Of a DNA stretch of 64,000 nucleotides, positions 1 through 8,535 are shown piece by piece. Source of the DNA: Rudanella paleaurantiibacter. GTDB lineage: Bacteria; Bacteroidota; Bacteroidia; Cytophagales; Spirosomataceae. Both the position numbers and the translations under genes were made by a program. How positions within the stretch are numbered: position 1 is the first letter of the stretch; each line of letters begins with the position of its first letter. Location: NCBI RefSeq assembly GCF_009184635.1, contig NZ_WELI01000001.1, positions 62,001-126,000 of the forward strand. Reading direction: 5' to 3'. The notes below the pieces were generated by a model. It did no database searches, had not been told where the DNA came from, and saw nothing but the letters and a program-made list of their open reading frames with translations.

Positions 1-68
1 ATACGAGCTATGGCAGATCTGAGCACGACAACTGCTAATTGATTGTATAATCTTCTTCTTCTTTCCAG

Positions 69-1754
69 ATGCATTTTACATCTATGAATGTCTGTTTACA
101 GCCGGTCAGGTGTTTTTGGGTAGGGTTAATGGTTAGCCTGTTTGTGATGGCTAATGCGCAGGCGCAAAGTTTTGTCTGGGCAAAGCGTGTGGGGGGCTCT
201 TCATCGAACTTAAGTGATGCCGGTTTCGCCATCACTACCGATTTTGGTGGTAACGTGTACACCGCCGGGCGCTATGGCGGAACGGTCGATTTTGATCCGG
301 GACCGGGTACGGCCAACCTGACGTCAACGGGGCTAAACGATCTTTTCGTGACCAAATTTGATGCCGCTGGTAATTTCGTTTGGGCGAAGAGCTTTGGTGG
401 ACCGGGCGACGATTTTGCTTACTCTATAGCGGTTGATGCCCTTGGAAACGTCTGTTTTACCGGATTTTTCAAAGCTACCGCCGACTTCGACCCGAGTGCA
501 AATGTCTTTAATATTACTTCTGCGGGCGATTTTGATGCGTTTGTTTGCAAGCTGGATGGGTCCGGCGGTCTGGTTTGGGTTCGGCGCGTGGGGGGCGTAG
601 GCGAAGATCGGGGGTACGCGCTGACGATCAATTCGTTGGGCTCGATCTATATAACAGGGGCGTTTACGAATACGGCTGATTTTGATCCCGGCCCCGGCGT
701 AACCCAGTTTGTGTCACGGAGTGATTACGCCCCCGATATTTTTGTATGGCAGCTGGATCGGGATGGAAATTTTGTCTGGGTACGAATCATAGGCGGTACT
801 GAATTCGACTATCCATCCTCTATTTCGCTGGATGCGTCGGAACGGATTTATGTCACCGGACGATTTGGGTCAACAGCCGATTTTGACCCCGGTCCGGGGG
901 TATACACCCTAACGGCAGGCCAAAGCGATGGATTTGTGTGTAAGCTTAATACGGAGGGTAATTTGATGTGGGTAAGGCAAATGGGGGGCACCAGTGGCGA
1001 TAACGCGTCTTCGGGCGCGGTTATGCCCGATCAGGGTGTATGTGTGACGGGGTCCTTCACCGGAACTGCTACATTCGGCCCTGGAGTCACGCTCGGTACG
1101 GGTAGTATTTACACAGATATTTTCGTTTGCCGATACGATTTGAACGGTACTTTGATCTGGGCAAAAACGATGGGTAGTAGCAACTTTGATGCAGGGAATG
1201 CGGTGGGTGTGGATAAAACGGGAAATATTTATGTGGCCGGGACCTTTCGGGAAACGGTGGATTTCGACCCCGGGCCGGGTACAACCAACTTAAATGCAGT
1301 GGGTGTAGAAGATGCCTTCGCAATTAAGCTCAGTCCGGATGGGCAGCTTTTGTGGGCACGAAGTATAGGTAGTCCCGGCTATGACAATGCGCGGGCAATG
1401 AACATTGATGCTGTTGGCGATATGCATCTGACAGGTAACTTCGAGCAAACAATGGATGCTGACCCAAATTCAGGCGTGTTTAACCTGTCGTCAGCTGGTT
1501 TTCAGGATGCGTTTATTGTTAAACTTACCGGGAGCAATGTCATGAATCATTATTCGGTGCAGGCCGGCTCGTGGAATCAAACGTCTACTTGGTCGTGCGG
1601 TTGTATACCCTCGTCTACCGATGTGGTCACCATCAATCATGCCGTCACGGTGCCGGTAGGCGGCCCACTCATCACGAAGCAAATCAGGCAGGGGGCAGGG
1701 GGTAAACTACAGTTTACTTCGGGTTCCCGCTTGCAGGTTGGCGCATCGAATTGA
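69..1754 (+). CDS. Secreted SBBP-type seven-repeat beta-propeller protein
   Basis: A signal peptide with a hydrophobic core ends at about ANAQAQ (residue 33). It is followed by seven repeats of roughly 60-65 residues, each starting with a (F/L)VWA/VR..GG phrase, continuing through D..GN.Y.TG.F..T.DFDPGPG and closing with D.FV.KLD. This matches the SBBP bacterial repeat family, and seven units fit a seven-bladed propeller (inference). The Asp/Gly-rich DFDPGPG turns could bind calcium. After the last repeat a short segment (about residues 493-561, with a Cys-x-Cys pair and an INHAVTV strand) looks like the beginning of a further beta domain. It ends early, so the protein may be shorter than its relatives. 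An in-frame ATG at 84 is an equally good start. Probably exported or surface located; substrate unknown. Confidence 0.8.
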   Translation: MHFTSMNVCLQPVRCFWVGLMVSLFVMANAQAQSFVWAKRVGGSSSNLSDAGFAITTDFGGNVYTAGRYGGTVDFDPGPGTANLTSTGLNDLFVTKFDAAGNFVWAKSFGGPGDDFAYSIAVDALGNVCFTGFFKATADFDPSANVFNITSAGDFDAFVCKLDGSGGLVWVRRVGGVGEDRGYALTINSLGSIYITGAFTNTADFDPGPGVTQFVSRSDYAPDIFVWQLDRDGNFVWVRIIGGTEFDYPSSISLDASERIYVTGRFGSTADFDPGPGVYTLTAGQSDGFVCKLNTEGNLMWVRQMGGTSGDNASSGAVMPDQGVCVTGSFTGTATFGPGVTLGTGSIYTDIFVCRYDLNGTLIWAKTMGSSNFDAGNAVGVDKTGNIYVAGTFRETVDFDPGPGTTNLNAVGVEDAFAIKLSPDGQLLWARSIGSPGYDNARAMNIDAVGDMHLTGNFEQTMDADPNSGVFNLSSAGFQDAFIVKLTGSNVMNHYSVQAGSWNQTSTWSCGCIPSSTDVVTINHAVTVPVGGPLITKQIRQGAGGKLQFTSGSRLQVGASN

Positions 1755-1782
1755 GTCGTCAAGTAGAGAAGTAAATAGGTGA

Positions 1783-1832
1783 GCCGCCGGGTGGTAATTG
1801 AATTGGTCAACATTCAATTACCACCCGGCGGC
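1783..1832. terminator. Perfect 21-bp hairpin between convergent genes
   Basis: Arms 1783-1803 and 1812-1832 are perfectly complementary with an 8-nt loop. The hairpin lies between the stop of the propeller gene and the stop of the convergent hydrolase gene. There is no clean T-run on either side, so it is either an atypical bidirectional terminator or a repeat-family palindrome. Confidence 0.6.
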
Positions 1833-1858
1833 CCGGTTGGTTTCCAAATATATAAAGG

Positions 1859-2656
1859 CTACGCCAGTGCGTTTTCTTCGGTCTGAATCGGGTGCCGGGC
1901 GAGCCAATCGAGCAGAAGCTCATTGAAACGCTCGGGGTGCTCCATCATGGGTGCGTGGCAGCACTTATCGATAAAATGCAGTTCCGAGTTTTTGATAAGC
2001 CGGTTGAACTCGTGCGCTACTTCGGGGGGGGTAATGGTATCGTTGAGGCCCCAAATGAGCAACGTGGGTACGTCGATTTTGTGCAGGTCCTTGGCTACGT
2101 TGTTGCGTTGGGCCGATTTGGCAATCTGCACAATGTTCATGCATTTAGGAATGCTGCTCGTAATCTCAAACACCTCATCGATCAGCTCTTTGGTAGCCAC
2201 CTTTGGGTCGTAGAATGTATAGGCTACGCGCTCGGCAATGTAGTCATAGCTACCGCGCTTGGGAAACGAGCCACCCATCGAGTTTTCAAACAGACCTGAG
2301 CTACCCGTCAGCAGCAGGCGCTTTACCATATCGGGGTGCTTGAACGTGTAGAGCAGGCCCACATGCCCGCCGAGTGAGTTGCCAAGCAGAGTAAGGTCAG
2401 TGAGGTTCCGATAAGCCACAAACTTTTCGATAAAGGCCACCAACCCCTCCAGGCTGGCTTCTCGCATGGGCATATCGTAAATAGGCATAACCGGAATCAC
2501 CACCCGGTACTGCGTCGAGAACGTCCGGATAACACCATCCCAGTTACTGAGGGCCCCAAAGAGACCATGTAATAACAACAGGACATCGCCCTGCCCCTCG
2601 TCGATATAACGGAACCCTTCTTCTTCCCGAACCACGTAGGTTGCTGATGAACTCAT
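1859..2656 (-). CDS. Alpha/beta-fold hydrolase
   Basis: A 265-residue cytoplasmic protein with no signal peptide. The oxyanion-hole HG is at residues 30-31, the nucleophile elbow GNSLGG at 92-97 (Ser94), the acid in WGLND near 204, and the catalytic His in CCHAPMMEHP near 236. This full triad and the size fit the MenH/BioH/haloalkane-dehalogenase-like branch of alpha/beta hydrolases, acting on an ester or C-C bond. The substrate cannot be read from sequence. It is transcribed alone and converges with the propeller gene; upstream it diverges from a FAD oxidoreductase gene across a 363-bp gap. Confidence 0.9.
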   Translation of the reverse strand: MSSSATYVVREEEGFRYIDEGQGDVLLLLHGLFGALSNWDGVIRTFSTQYRVVIPVMPIYDMPMREASLEGLVAFIEKFVAYRNLTDLTLLGNSLGGHVGLLYTFKHPDMVKRLLLTGSSGLFENSMGGSFPKRGSYDYIAERVAYTFYDPKVATKELIDEVFEITSSIPKCMNIVQIAKSAQRNNVAKDLHKIDVPTLLIWGLNDTITPPEVAHEFNRLIKNSELHFIDKCCHAPMMEHPERFNELLLDWLARHPIQTEENALA

Positions 2657-3019
2657 AAGTAATGCTGATTCTGTACGGTGTCTGGATTGCTAACGGACCC
2701 AAAAGGAAATTGTACCCAGAAAGTTAACTATCTGCCTACATCGTAAACCAGAGTAGGGAGGCCAAAGACGCGCACTGCGGCTGAGGCAATTTACTCAAAT
2801 GGCTCCCGGCGTAGGCCTTCTGTGTCGTAAACCTAACAACAAAATAAAGCAGTCTAAGAATAAGAATGAAATACTTTTTTTTGATTGCTGATTATCAATG
2901 AGTTTTATTTTTAACTGCTCTGAAAAATTCTATTCTTCTTGAAAAATTACTAAACCTGTCCGTTTCCTCGCTCATATTGGCGTGCACGCACTAATTTTGG
3001 CGACCAAATCTGACGATCT
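2657..3019. other. 363-bp divergent intergenic region
   Basis: This AT-rich gap separates the divergent hydrolase and FAD oxidoreductase genes. The only clear signal is a TAATTTTG box at 2992-2999 for the plus-strand gene. No ORF, repeat or structured RNA is evident in the rest. Confidence 0.6.
2992..2999 (+). promoter_or_regulatory. Candidate Bacteroidota -7 box (TAnnTTTG)
   Basis: TAATTTTG matches the phylum -7 consensus exactly and lies 20 bp before the ATG of the FAD oxidoreductase at 3020. A good -33 TTTG is not present at the usual distance, so the call rests on one box. Confidence 0.45.
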
Positions 3020-4276
3020 ATGTCCAAGCAACCCATCCTTATTGTCGGGGCCGGAATGGCCGGTCTTAGCTGTGCCGTTTACCTTCAGCAGGCCGGATAC
3101 GATACCCTCGTTCTCGAAGCCTCGGACGGGGTAGGCGGGCGCGTTCGCACCGACGTTGTCGATGGATTTCGGCTCGACCGGGGCTTTCAGATTCTCCTGA
3201 CGGCGTATCCTGAAGCGGAACGATTACTGAACTATTCGGCCCTGCAACTACGGGCATTCCGGTCGGGTGCGTTGATTCATGACGGGCCCAACGGCTGGAT
3301 GAAACTCCTCAATCCACTCCGCGAACCGACTACCGTGTTTCAAACGCTCGCGTCGGCCGTGGGTACGCTGGGTGATAAAGTGAATATTCTGCCCTTGCTA
3401 CGCCATACACAGGCATTGCCGCTGGAGGAGCTGTTTCGGCAGGAGGCTACTACCACCCTCGACCATCTGCGCGAACAGGGCTTTTCAGACCAGATGATCG
3501 AGCGGTTTTTCCGGCCGTTCTTCGGGGGCGTATTCCTGGAGGATGACCTCCGCACGTCGAGCAATTTCTTCGATTTCTGCTTCCGTATGTTTTACACCGG
3601 CGACGCGGCCGTGCCCGCGCTCGGCATGGGCGAAATTCCAGCTCAGGTGGCTGCCCGGTTGCGACCCGGCAGTGTTCGGCTCAACAGTCCGGTCGTGCGC
3701 GTAGGCGCGGGTGAAGTGCAACTGGCGTCGGGCGAGGTGCTCACTGCCCCCGCTGTAGTTCTGGCCGTTGATGCGGCTCCGGCGGCCCGGTTGCTGGGGC
3801 GTCCTGAACTGCAATCCGATGCTTTCACGCACACCACCTGTACGTATTTTGCCATGTCTGAGGCCGATAAGCCTGCCGTTAGTCAGGGTGATAAACTCCT
3901 GATGCTGAACACTAAGCGGTCGGGGGCGGTGCACAACATAGCCGTGATGACCGATGTCTCGGCCGAGTATGCCCCGGCCGGACAGGCGCTGGTGTCGGTC
4001 AGTACGCAGGGACTGGACCAGGTTGATGAGCAGACCCTAACCGGGCGTATTCGGCAGGAGCTAACCGAATGGTTTGGCGAGTCGGTGAGCCGGTGGCGGC
4101 ACCTGCGTACCTACCACCTTCCACAAGCCCTGCCCGCCTATGGTCCCGGTAAGGTCCATCAGCCCTTACAATTGGCGGATGGCCTGTTTCAGTGTGGCGA
4201 CCAAACGGCTTACCCGTCGCTAAACGCGGCCATGCAAACCGGCCGCGAAGTAGCCGAACGAATCATAGCTGGGTAA
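3020..4276 (+). CDS. FAD-dependent amine-oxidase/desaturase-like oxidoreductase
   Basis: A 418-residue flavoprotein. The N-terminus has a beta-alpha-beta dinucleotide fold GAGMAGL (about residues 8-14), an acidic residue in VLEAS, and then GGRVRTD, the classical FAD-contact pattern of the flavin monoamine oxidase/protoporphyrinogen oxidase/phytoene desaturase superfamily. The C-terminal FAD motif is represented by CGDQTAYPSLNAAM and GREVAERI. The sequence DRGFQILLTAYPEAERLL after the first motif is typical of a little-studied NAD(P)/FAD-dependent oxidoreductase subgroup found in bacteria and plants. Soluble, reaction unknown. It converges with another flavoprotein gene only 14 bp downstream. 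Confidence 0.9.
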   Translation: MSKQPILIVGAGMAGLSCAVYLQQAGYDTLVLEASDGVGGRVRTDVVDGFRLDRGFQILLTAYPEAERLLNYSALQLRAFRSGALIHDGPNGWMKLLNPLREPTTVFQTLASAVGTLGDKVNILPLLRHTQALPLEELFRQEATTTLDHLREQGFSDQMIERFFRPFFGGVFLEDDLRTSSNFFDFCFRMFYTGDAAVPALGMGEIPAQVAARLRPGSVRLNSPVVRVGAGEVQLASGEVLTAPAVVLAVDAAPAARLLGRPELQSDAFTHTTCTYFAMSEADKPAVSQGDKLLMLNTKRSGAVHNIAVMTDVSAEYAPAGQALVSVSTQGLDQVDEQTLTGRIRQELTEWFGESVSRWRHLRTYHLPQALPAYGPGKVHQPLQLADGLFQCGDQTAYPSLNAAMQTGREVAERIIAG

Positions 4277-4290
4277 TTATTGGCTGAGGC

Positions 4291-5253
4291 TTACCCCAGA
4301 GCCTCGGCCATAGCCAGGCCCGATAGGTAAGCCCCTTCCACATTTCCCGGTCCGAAGCCGTCGCCCCCTACCAACAGGGGGGCGTCGGTATGGGCGCGCA
4401 GAAATGGCTCAGGGTGGCGGGTTTCGGTGAGGCTATACCGCCACCGGTGCACCTGAAAACTGACCACCCGGTCGGGGGGGACTACCGAAGCGACTGCCTG
4501 AAGCAACGTTTGACCTACTGTGGTCAGGTCGTCGTCGAAATGAGCGAGGCTAAACGCACCTCCGGCCTGAATCGTGACTGACGGCTGGTTGGGCGAGATA
4601 CCTTTCTGATAATTGTCGGCTACCCAGGCTACCGGGCCTTGTTCGGGCCAATAGGCACCTGGTTTCTGGATATTAGTTGGCCCTGAAAGTACGGCCATGA
4701 CCGCAATGCAGGGCGTGTAGGTAATGGCTTGCAGGGCGTTTAGGTCGATGTCGGTGGGGTCGAGGTTGCTGTCCTGAAGCAGGGTAAGCGCCTGCGGAGC
4801 GGGCATGGTCAACAAGACCTGATCGGCCTCAAAGGTGTGGCCGGTATCGGCAATGGCGCGCCAGCCGGGTGTACCCGCCCGGTCTATTTTTTCGAGCTGG
4901 ACAACCCGTTCGCCGGTGACCACGTTAAGTCCCTGGGCCAGATACTTCGGAATCGTACTCATTCCGTCCCGACCGATGTACGGCAACCGGTCATCGTCGG
5001 GTCCCGACACGGGCCATATGCCCGCTATACTGTTCAGGAGAAGCTCTTCGACAAAGGCCGAAAATTCGGGATTATGGGCCGTGAAGTACTGGGCACCGTG
5101 GTCGGCCCGACTTTGTTCTATACGGCGGGTAGCCATTCGGCCGCCTACGCCCCGACCTTTGTCGAGAACCGTGACGGTATGGCCTTTTTGCATAAGTTTG
5201 CGGGCAGCGGTCAGGCCAGCTATGCCCGCGCCAATCGATAAAATTGAAGGCAT
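4291..5253 (-). CDS. Renalase-like NAD(P)/FAD-dependent oxidoreductase
   Basis: A 320-residue flavoprotein. The N-terminal Rossmann motif GAGIAGL is followed by VLDKGRGVGGRMATRR, which is diagnostic of the renalase/YdeK-like amine-oxidase branch, and then DHGAQYFTA. The C-terminal FAD-binding segment reads GGDGFGPGNVEGAYLSGLAMA. Renalases oxidise mis-reduced beta-NAD(P)H isomers; that activity is likely by family but untested here. I start at the ATG at 5253 because the only upstream in-frame start is a GTG and the Rossmann fold begins right after this ATG. Two distinct amine-oxidase-fold genes meet tail to tail at 4276-4291. Confidence 0.88.
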   Translation of the reverse strand: MPSILSIGAGIAGLTAARKLMQKGHTVTVLDKGRGVGGRMATRRIEQSRADHGAQYFTAHNPEFSAFVEELLLNSIAGIWPVSGPDDDRLPYIGRDGMSTIPKYLAQGLNVVTGERVVQLEKIDRAGTPGWRAIADTGHTFEADQVLLTMPAPQALTLLQDSNLDPTDIDLNALQAITYTPCIAVMAVLSGPTNIQKPGAYWPEQGPVAWVADNYQKGISPNQPSVTIQAGGAFSLAHFDDDLTTVGQTLLQAVASVVPPDRVVSFQVHRWRYSLTETRHPEPFLRAHTDAPLLVGGDGFGPGNVEGAYLSGLAMAEALG

Positions 5254-5310
5254 AAGACGGGGGTAATCACCGAAAATAACCACGTGTAGGGCCGCTTTGT
5301 TATACCCATA

Positions 5311-6159
5311 ATGCGCCGAATTACGCCTTTCTCGCTCTTTGTGTCGTTTCTGATTGTGCTACCTGTAGCAGTGCTTTGGCTGTTTCCGGCGGTATTGCGT
5401 TGCCTCGCGGTCGGATACGACGACGATTTTTTGGCGGTTCAGTCGGCTGGTAATCAGGTGTATATCAGTCAGCAAACGCCCGCGCGCCAACGACAGCGGC
5501 TGTTGCAAAACAACCAGCAGGCCACCGGCCGGATTCGGCAGTTTTGGGGCGATAAAACCGGGCAGGCAACCCTTATTTACTGCCATTCTGTTGAACAATA
5601 TGCCCTGTATTGTGGCAACGGTTCGGCCGAATCGTCGGCGGGGTGTAGTCTGGGTACGCCCTGGGGTAGCTCGTACATTGTACTTGGCCCCGAAGGCAAC
5701 AGTGCCGATGTCATTGCGCATGAGCGGTGCCACGACGAATTGCTGGCGCGTGTGGGCTGGTGGCGCACCCGGCGGCAAATTCCGCAGTGGTTCAATGAGG
5801 GATTGGCGCTCATGGTTGATTACCGGTTTACCGATCCGCATACCGACCGTCGGCAGCGGGCCCGCGACTTCCGGGCCGAGTGGGAATACCGGGCCTATGG
5901 CCGGCAAATGGGCCTGTCGCTCAACGACCTCGAATCGATGCGCGATTTTTTCGGGGGCGACTATCACCACGTGATGCTGGCTTACTACACGGGTGCGGCC
6001 GAGGTGTCGCGTTGGCTGGCACGGGTAGGGGATACCGGCCCGCGCGAATTGGCCCGCCGGGTGGGGGCTGGCGAAGCGTTCGGCTCGGTGTATGGCCCGG
6101 TTCCGGCTACTTTGTATGTTCCTGAAACAGACTCGTTATACCATCATGACACAAACTGA
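5311..6159 (+). CDS. Membrane-anchored gluzincin-type peptidase (peptidase MA-like)
   Basis: A 282-residue protein with one N-terminal hydrophobic segment (about residues 5-30) acting as membrane anchor or signal. The zinc site is visible: HERCH (HExxH) at residues 137-141 and a downstream WFNEGLA whose Glu at about 163 would be the third ligand. This is the HExxH...EGLA arrangement of the peptidase MA family. There are several cysteines between residues 90 and 145 (YCGNG, AGCSL, RCH). The protein probably acts outside the cytoplasm. The following small gene overlaps its last 14 bp, so the two are likely translated together. Substrate unknown. Confidence 0.75.
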   Translation: MRRITPFSLFVSFLIVLPVAVLWLFPAVLRCLAVGYDDDFLAVQSAGNQVYISQQTPARQRQRLLQNNQQATGRIRQFWGDKTGQATLIYCHSVEQYALYCGNGSAESSAGCSLGTPWGSSYIVLGPEGNSADVIAHERCHDELLARVGWWRTRRQIPQWFNEGLALMVDYRFTDPHTDRRQRARDFRAEWEYRAYGRQMGLSLNDLESMRDFFGGDYHHVMLAYYTGAAEVSRWLARVGDTGPRELARRVGAGEAFGSVYGPVPATLYVPETDSLYHHDTN

Positions 6160-6442
6160 TTTTATGCATTCACTGAGTCAGTCGGCCCCGGCTTCGGATT
6201 GGCCGCCTGTGCTGAAGGCGCTTTGGTACGATGCCAACGGCAACTGGGAGCAGGCGCATAATATTGCGCAGAGCCGCGAGGGCACCCGCGAGTACGACCG
6301 TCTGCACGCGTATCTGCATCGTAAAGAAGGCGATGACTGGAACGCGGGCTACTGGTACCGCCGGGCCAAAGCGGAGGTATTCAGAGGGTCGCTCGACGCC
6401 GAATGGGAAGAACTGGTAAAGCTGACGCTGGCGGAGCGCTAA
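6146..6442 (+). CDS. Conserved small protein of unknown function
   Basis: A 98-residue soluble protein that begins inside the 3' end of the peptidase gene (14-bp overlap), which implies translational coupling. The body has a NWEQAHNIAQ segment, a DRLHAYLHRKEGD segment and an AGYWYRRA segment; the aromatic and charged pattern looks like a small all-helical fold. I recognise it only as a type of protein widely present in bacteria without known function. An upstream in-frame ATG at 6092 would extend it by 18 residues into the peptidase frame and is unlikely. Confidence 0.7.
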   Translation: MTQTDFMHSLSQSAPASDWPPVLKALWYDANGNWEQAHNIAQSREGTREYDRLHAYLHRKEGDDWNAGYWYRRAKAEVFRGSLDAEWEELVKLTLAER

Positions 6443-6476
6443 GCGTTGTGCCTGTATTTTCCCTGCCAGTGGTCGT

Positions 6477-6573
6477 AGACCCTGGCAGTGGAAATTATTG
6501 GTAGCGGAGCGGCCGCAGACCCTGGCAGTGGAAATTATTGGTAGCGGAGCGGTCGCAGACCCTGGCAGTGGAA
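6477..6573. repeat. 40-bp tandem repeat, 2.4 copies
   Basis: Copies lie at 6477-6516 and 6517-6556 with a partial third copy from 6557. Each begins AGACCCTGGCAGTGG. The unit contains the CTGGCAG half of a palindrome whose other half CTGCCAG is at 6463-6469. The same CCTGCCAGG...CCCTGGCAG palindrome recurs at 41542-41567, so this is a dispersed family. There are no spacers, so it is not a CRISPR. Confidence 0.85.
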
Positions 6574-6663
6574 GTTGCTGGTTGGATTCGACAATCCAAT
6601 CCATTTGGGTATACGGAGGTAAGTTTTCAGAAAACCTCTCTCCCTGAAGCTCTCAATGCCCCA

Positions 6664-6720
6664 AAAAAGGAGCGGGGTAACTACTATACGGGCCTGTTGA
6701 CCCATACGGTAGTTACCCCG
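6664..6720 (-). terminator. Terminator of ald
   Basis: Perfect 12-bp arms at 6673-6684 and 6709-6720; on the minus strand the stem is followed by CTCC and a run of six Ts. It sits 21 bp downstream of the ald stop codon. Confidence 0.7.
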
Positions 6721-6740
6721 GCATCCCGTCTATTGATGAA

Positions 6741-7871
6741 TTACACGGTTTCTTCTTGTTCGAGCAGCTCAGCTACGGGCACCAGTGGCAAACTGAATGC
6801 ATCGGCTACTCCTTTGTACACCACTTTGCCTTCTACCACGTTCAGACCGGCTTTCAGCTCGGCATTGTCGCGGCAGGCCTGCTGCCATCCTTTGTTAGCC
6901 AATTGCAGCGCATAGGGCAGGGTTGCGTTGGTCAGAGCCAGTGTCGAGGTGTAGGGTACGGCACCGGGCATATTAGCTACGCAGTAGTGCACCACATCGT
7001 CTATAATGAAGGTTGGGTTCTCGTGCGTCGTGGGCGAGCACGTTTCGATACAACCACCCTGATCGACGGCTACGTCGACGAGCACGGTACCCGGCCGCAT
7101 CAGCTTAAGCATATCGCGCGTGATGAGGTGGGGCGCTTTGGCACCCGGAATCAGCACGGCCCCAATGATGAGGTCGGCGTGTTTGATCTCTTCCCGGATG
7201 TTGTACTCGTTCGACATGATGGTGTCGACGTTTTCGGGCATAATATCCGACAGGTACCGCAACCGGGCGAGGCTAATGTCCATCAGGATTACATGAGCGC
7301 CCAGACCGGCGGCCATTTTGGCGGCCTGCGTACCAACAATACCACCACCCAGAACAAGCACACGGGCTGGTTTCACGCCCGGTACACCACCGAGCAGAAT
7401 CCCACGGCCTTTCAGGGGCTTCTCCAGATATTTGGCTCCTTCCTGCACGGCCATCCGACCGGCCACTTCCGACATGGGTACGAGCAACGGCAGACTCCGA
7501 TCGCTTTTCTCAACCGTTTCGTAGGCCAGACACACCGCCCCTTTGGCAATCATGGCGCGGGTTAGTTCTTCCGACGACGCGAAGTGGAAGTAGGTAAACA
7601 GAAGCTGATTTTCACGGATCAGGTCGTACTCAACCGCAATCGGCTCCTTTACTTTCATGATCATTTCGGCAATTCCGTACACCTCCTCAATGGTCGGAAG
7701 CATCGTGGCACCAGCCGCAACGTACTCTTCGTCGGGGAAACCGCTGCCTTCGCCGGCTGTAGCCTGTACATACACAGTATGCCCATGCTTCCGTAGTTCC
7801 GAAACGCCAGCGGGCGTCAGCGCCACACGGTTCTCATTATTTTTGATCTCCTTGGGAACACCAATAATCAT
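6741..7871 (-). CDS. ald: Alanine dehydrogenase
   Basis: Catalyses reversible NAD-dependent deamination of L-alanine to pyruvate and ammonia in the cytoplasm. The protein is 376 residues, close to the family norm of about 370. The N-terminus IGVPKEIKNNENRVALTP is the AlaDH/PNT signature, with the substrate-binding Arg and the catalytic Lys of the KVKEP segment. The NAD-binding GGGIVGTQAAKMA motif lies near residue 170, and MPGAVPYTST is near 300. The only longer frame starts at a TTG, so the ATG at 7871 is chosen. It diverges from an Lrp/AsnC regulator gene, an arrangement known for ald in other bacteria, and the 199-bp spacer holds a perfect palindrome that could be the regulator's site. Confidence 0.96.
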   Translation of the reverse strand: MIIGVPKEIKNNENRVALTPAGVSELRKHGHTVYVQATAGEGSGFPDEEYVAAGATMLPTIEEVYGIAEMIMKVKEPIAVEYDLIRENQLLFTYFHFASSEELTRAMIAKGAVCLAYETVEKSDRSLPLLVPMSEVAGRMAVQEGAKYLEKPLKGRGILLGGVPGVKPARVLVLGGGIVGTQAAKMAAGLGAHVILMDISLARLRYLSDIMPENVDTIMSNEYNIREEIKHADLIIGAVLIPGAKAPHLITRDMLKLMRPGTVLVDVAVDQGGCIETCSPTTHENPTFIIDDVVHYCVANMPGAVPYTSTLALTNATLPYALQLANKGWQQACRDNAELKAGLNVVEGKVVYKGVADAFSLPLVPVAELLEQEETV

Positions 7872-7905
7872 GATCGTCTGTTTTTGCAATGAAGTCTATA
7901 AAGAA

Positions 7906-7913
7906 CAAAAGTA
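7906..7913 (-). promoter_or_regulatory. Candidate -7 box of ald
   Basis: On the minus strand the sequence reads TACTTTTG, an exact TAnnTTTG match 34 bp before the ald ATG. The -33 element is not clear. Confidence 0.45.
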
Positions 7914-7973
7914 CAATCGCCTACTTTATTTCTGAATCCGTCTAAAAAAATGGTATTTTGGTTTTATCAAACG

Positions 7974-8001
7974 TGTTTCAGTGGGAATTTTTCCTGAAAC
8001 A
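7974..8001. promoter_or_regulatory. Candidate Lrp-type operator palindrome
   Basis: TGTTTCAG (7974-7981) and CTGAAACA (7994-8001) are perfect inverted 8-mers with a 12-bp spacer, giving 20 bp centre to centre (two helical turns). The site lies between the divergent ald and Lrp-family genes. Confidence 0.5.
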
Positions 8002-8070
8002 GTCTTTGTTTGGTTTTACTTACCAGAACGTCGTTCGGTTGGGGAATCAACGCCTGTACGCCTACTCTGT

Positions 8071-8535
8071 ATGCTCGACAAAATAGACCGGCAGATTATC
8101 ACCCTGCTCCAACAAAATGCCCACCTGACCAATGCCGAAATTGGCCAGCAAATCAACCTCTCCAAAACACCCGTCCACGAGCGCATCAAGCGGCTCGAGC
8201 GCGAAGGGTACATTGACCGGTACGTGGCCATTGTGAGCCGACGCAAACTCGGTAATCTGCTGACGGTGTACTGTCAGGTGTCGCTCGACAAGCAGAACCG
8301 CGACACCTTTGCCCACTTCAACAAGATCGTGCGTACCCTTCCCGAAGTGCTGGAGTGTAATCTGGTGTCGGGATCGTTTGATTATCTGGTGAAGGTGATT
8401 GTGCGCGACATGGACCACTATAACCGGTTTTATCAGGAGGAGTTTTCGGTTATTGCCGGGGTGCAGCATATCAGCAGTTTTTTTGTGATGGACGAGGTGA
8501 AAAACACCACCGCTGTCCCGGTAGGGCTGGCCTAA
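8071..8535 (+). CDS. Lrp/AsnC family transcriptional regulator
   Basis: A 154-residue regulator. The N-terminal winged helix-turn-helix starts LDKIDRQIITLLQQN and has recognition helix LSKTPVHERIKRLE. The C-terminal RAM (regulation of amino-acid metabolism) ligand domain includes VLECNLVSGSFDYLVKV. The length is typical. The in-frame open sequence upstream of 8071 does not look like protein of this family, so the ATG directly before LDKID is chosen. Divergent orientation to ald suggests it senses alanine or another amino acid and controls ald (inference from AldR-type systems). Confidence 0.93.
   Translation: MLDKIDRQIITLLQQNAHLTNAEIGQQINLSKTPVHERIKRLEREGYIDRYVAIVSRRKLGNLLTVYCQVSLDKQNRDTFAHFNKIVRTLPEVLECNLVSGSFDYLVKVIVRDMDHYNRFYQEEFSVIAGVQHISSFFVMDEVKNTTAVPVGLA

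Noticed and set aside
6477-6573. Possible CRISPR array
   Set aside because: The 40-bp units are contiguous without spacers and there are no cas genes nearby.
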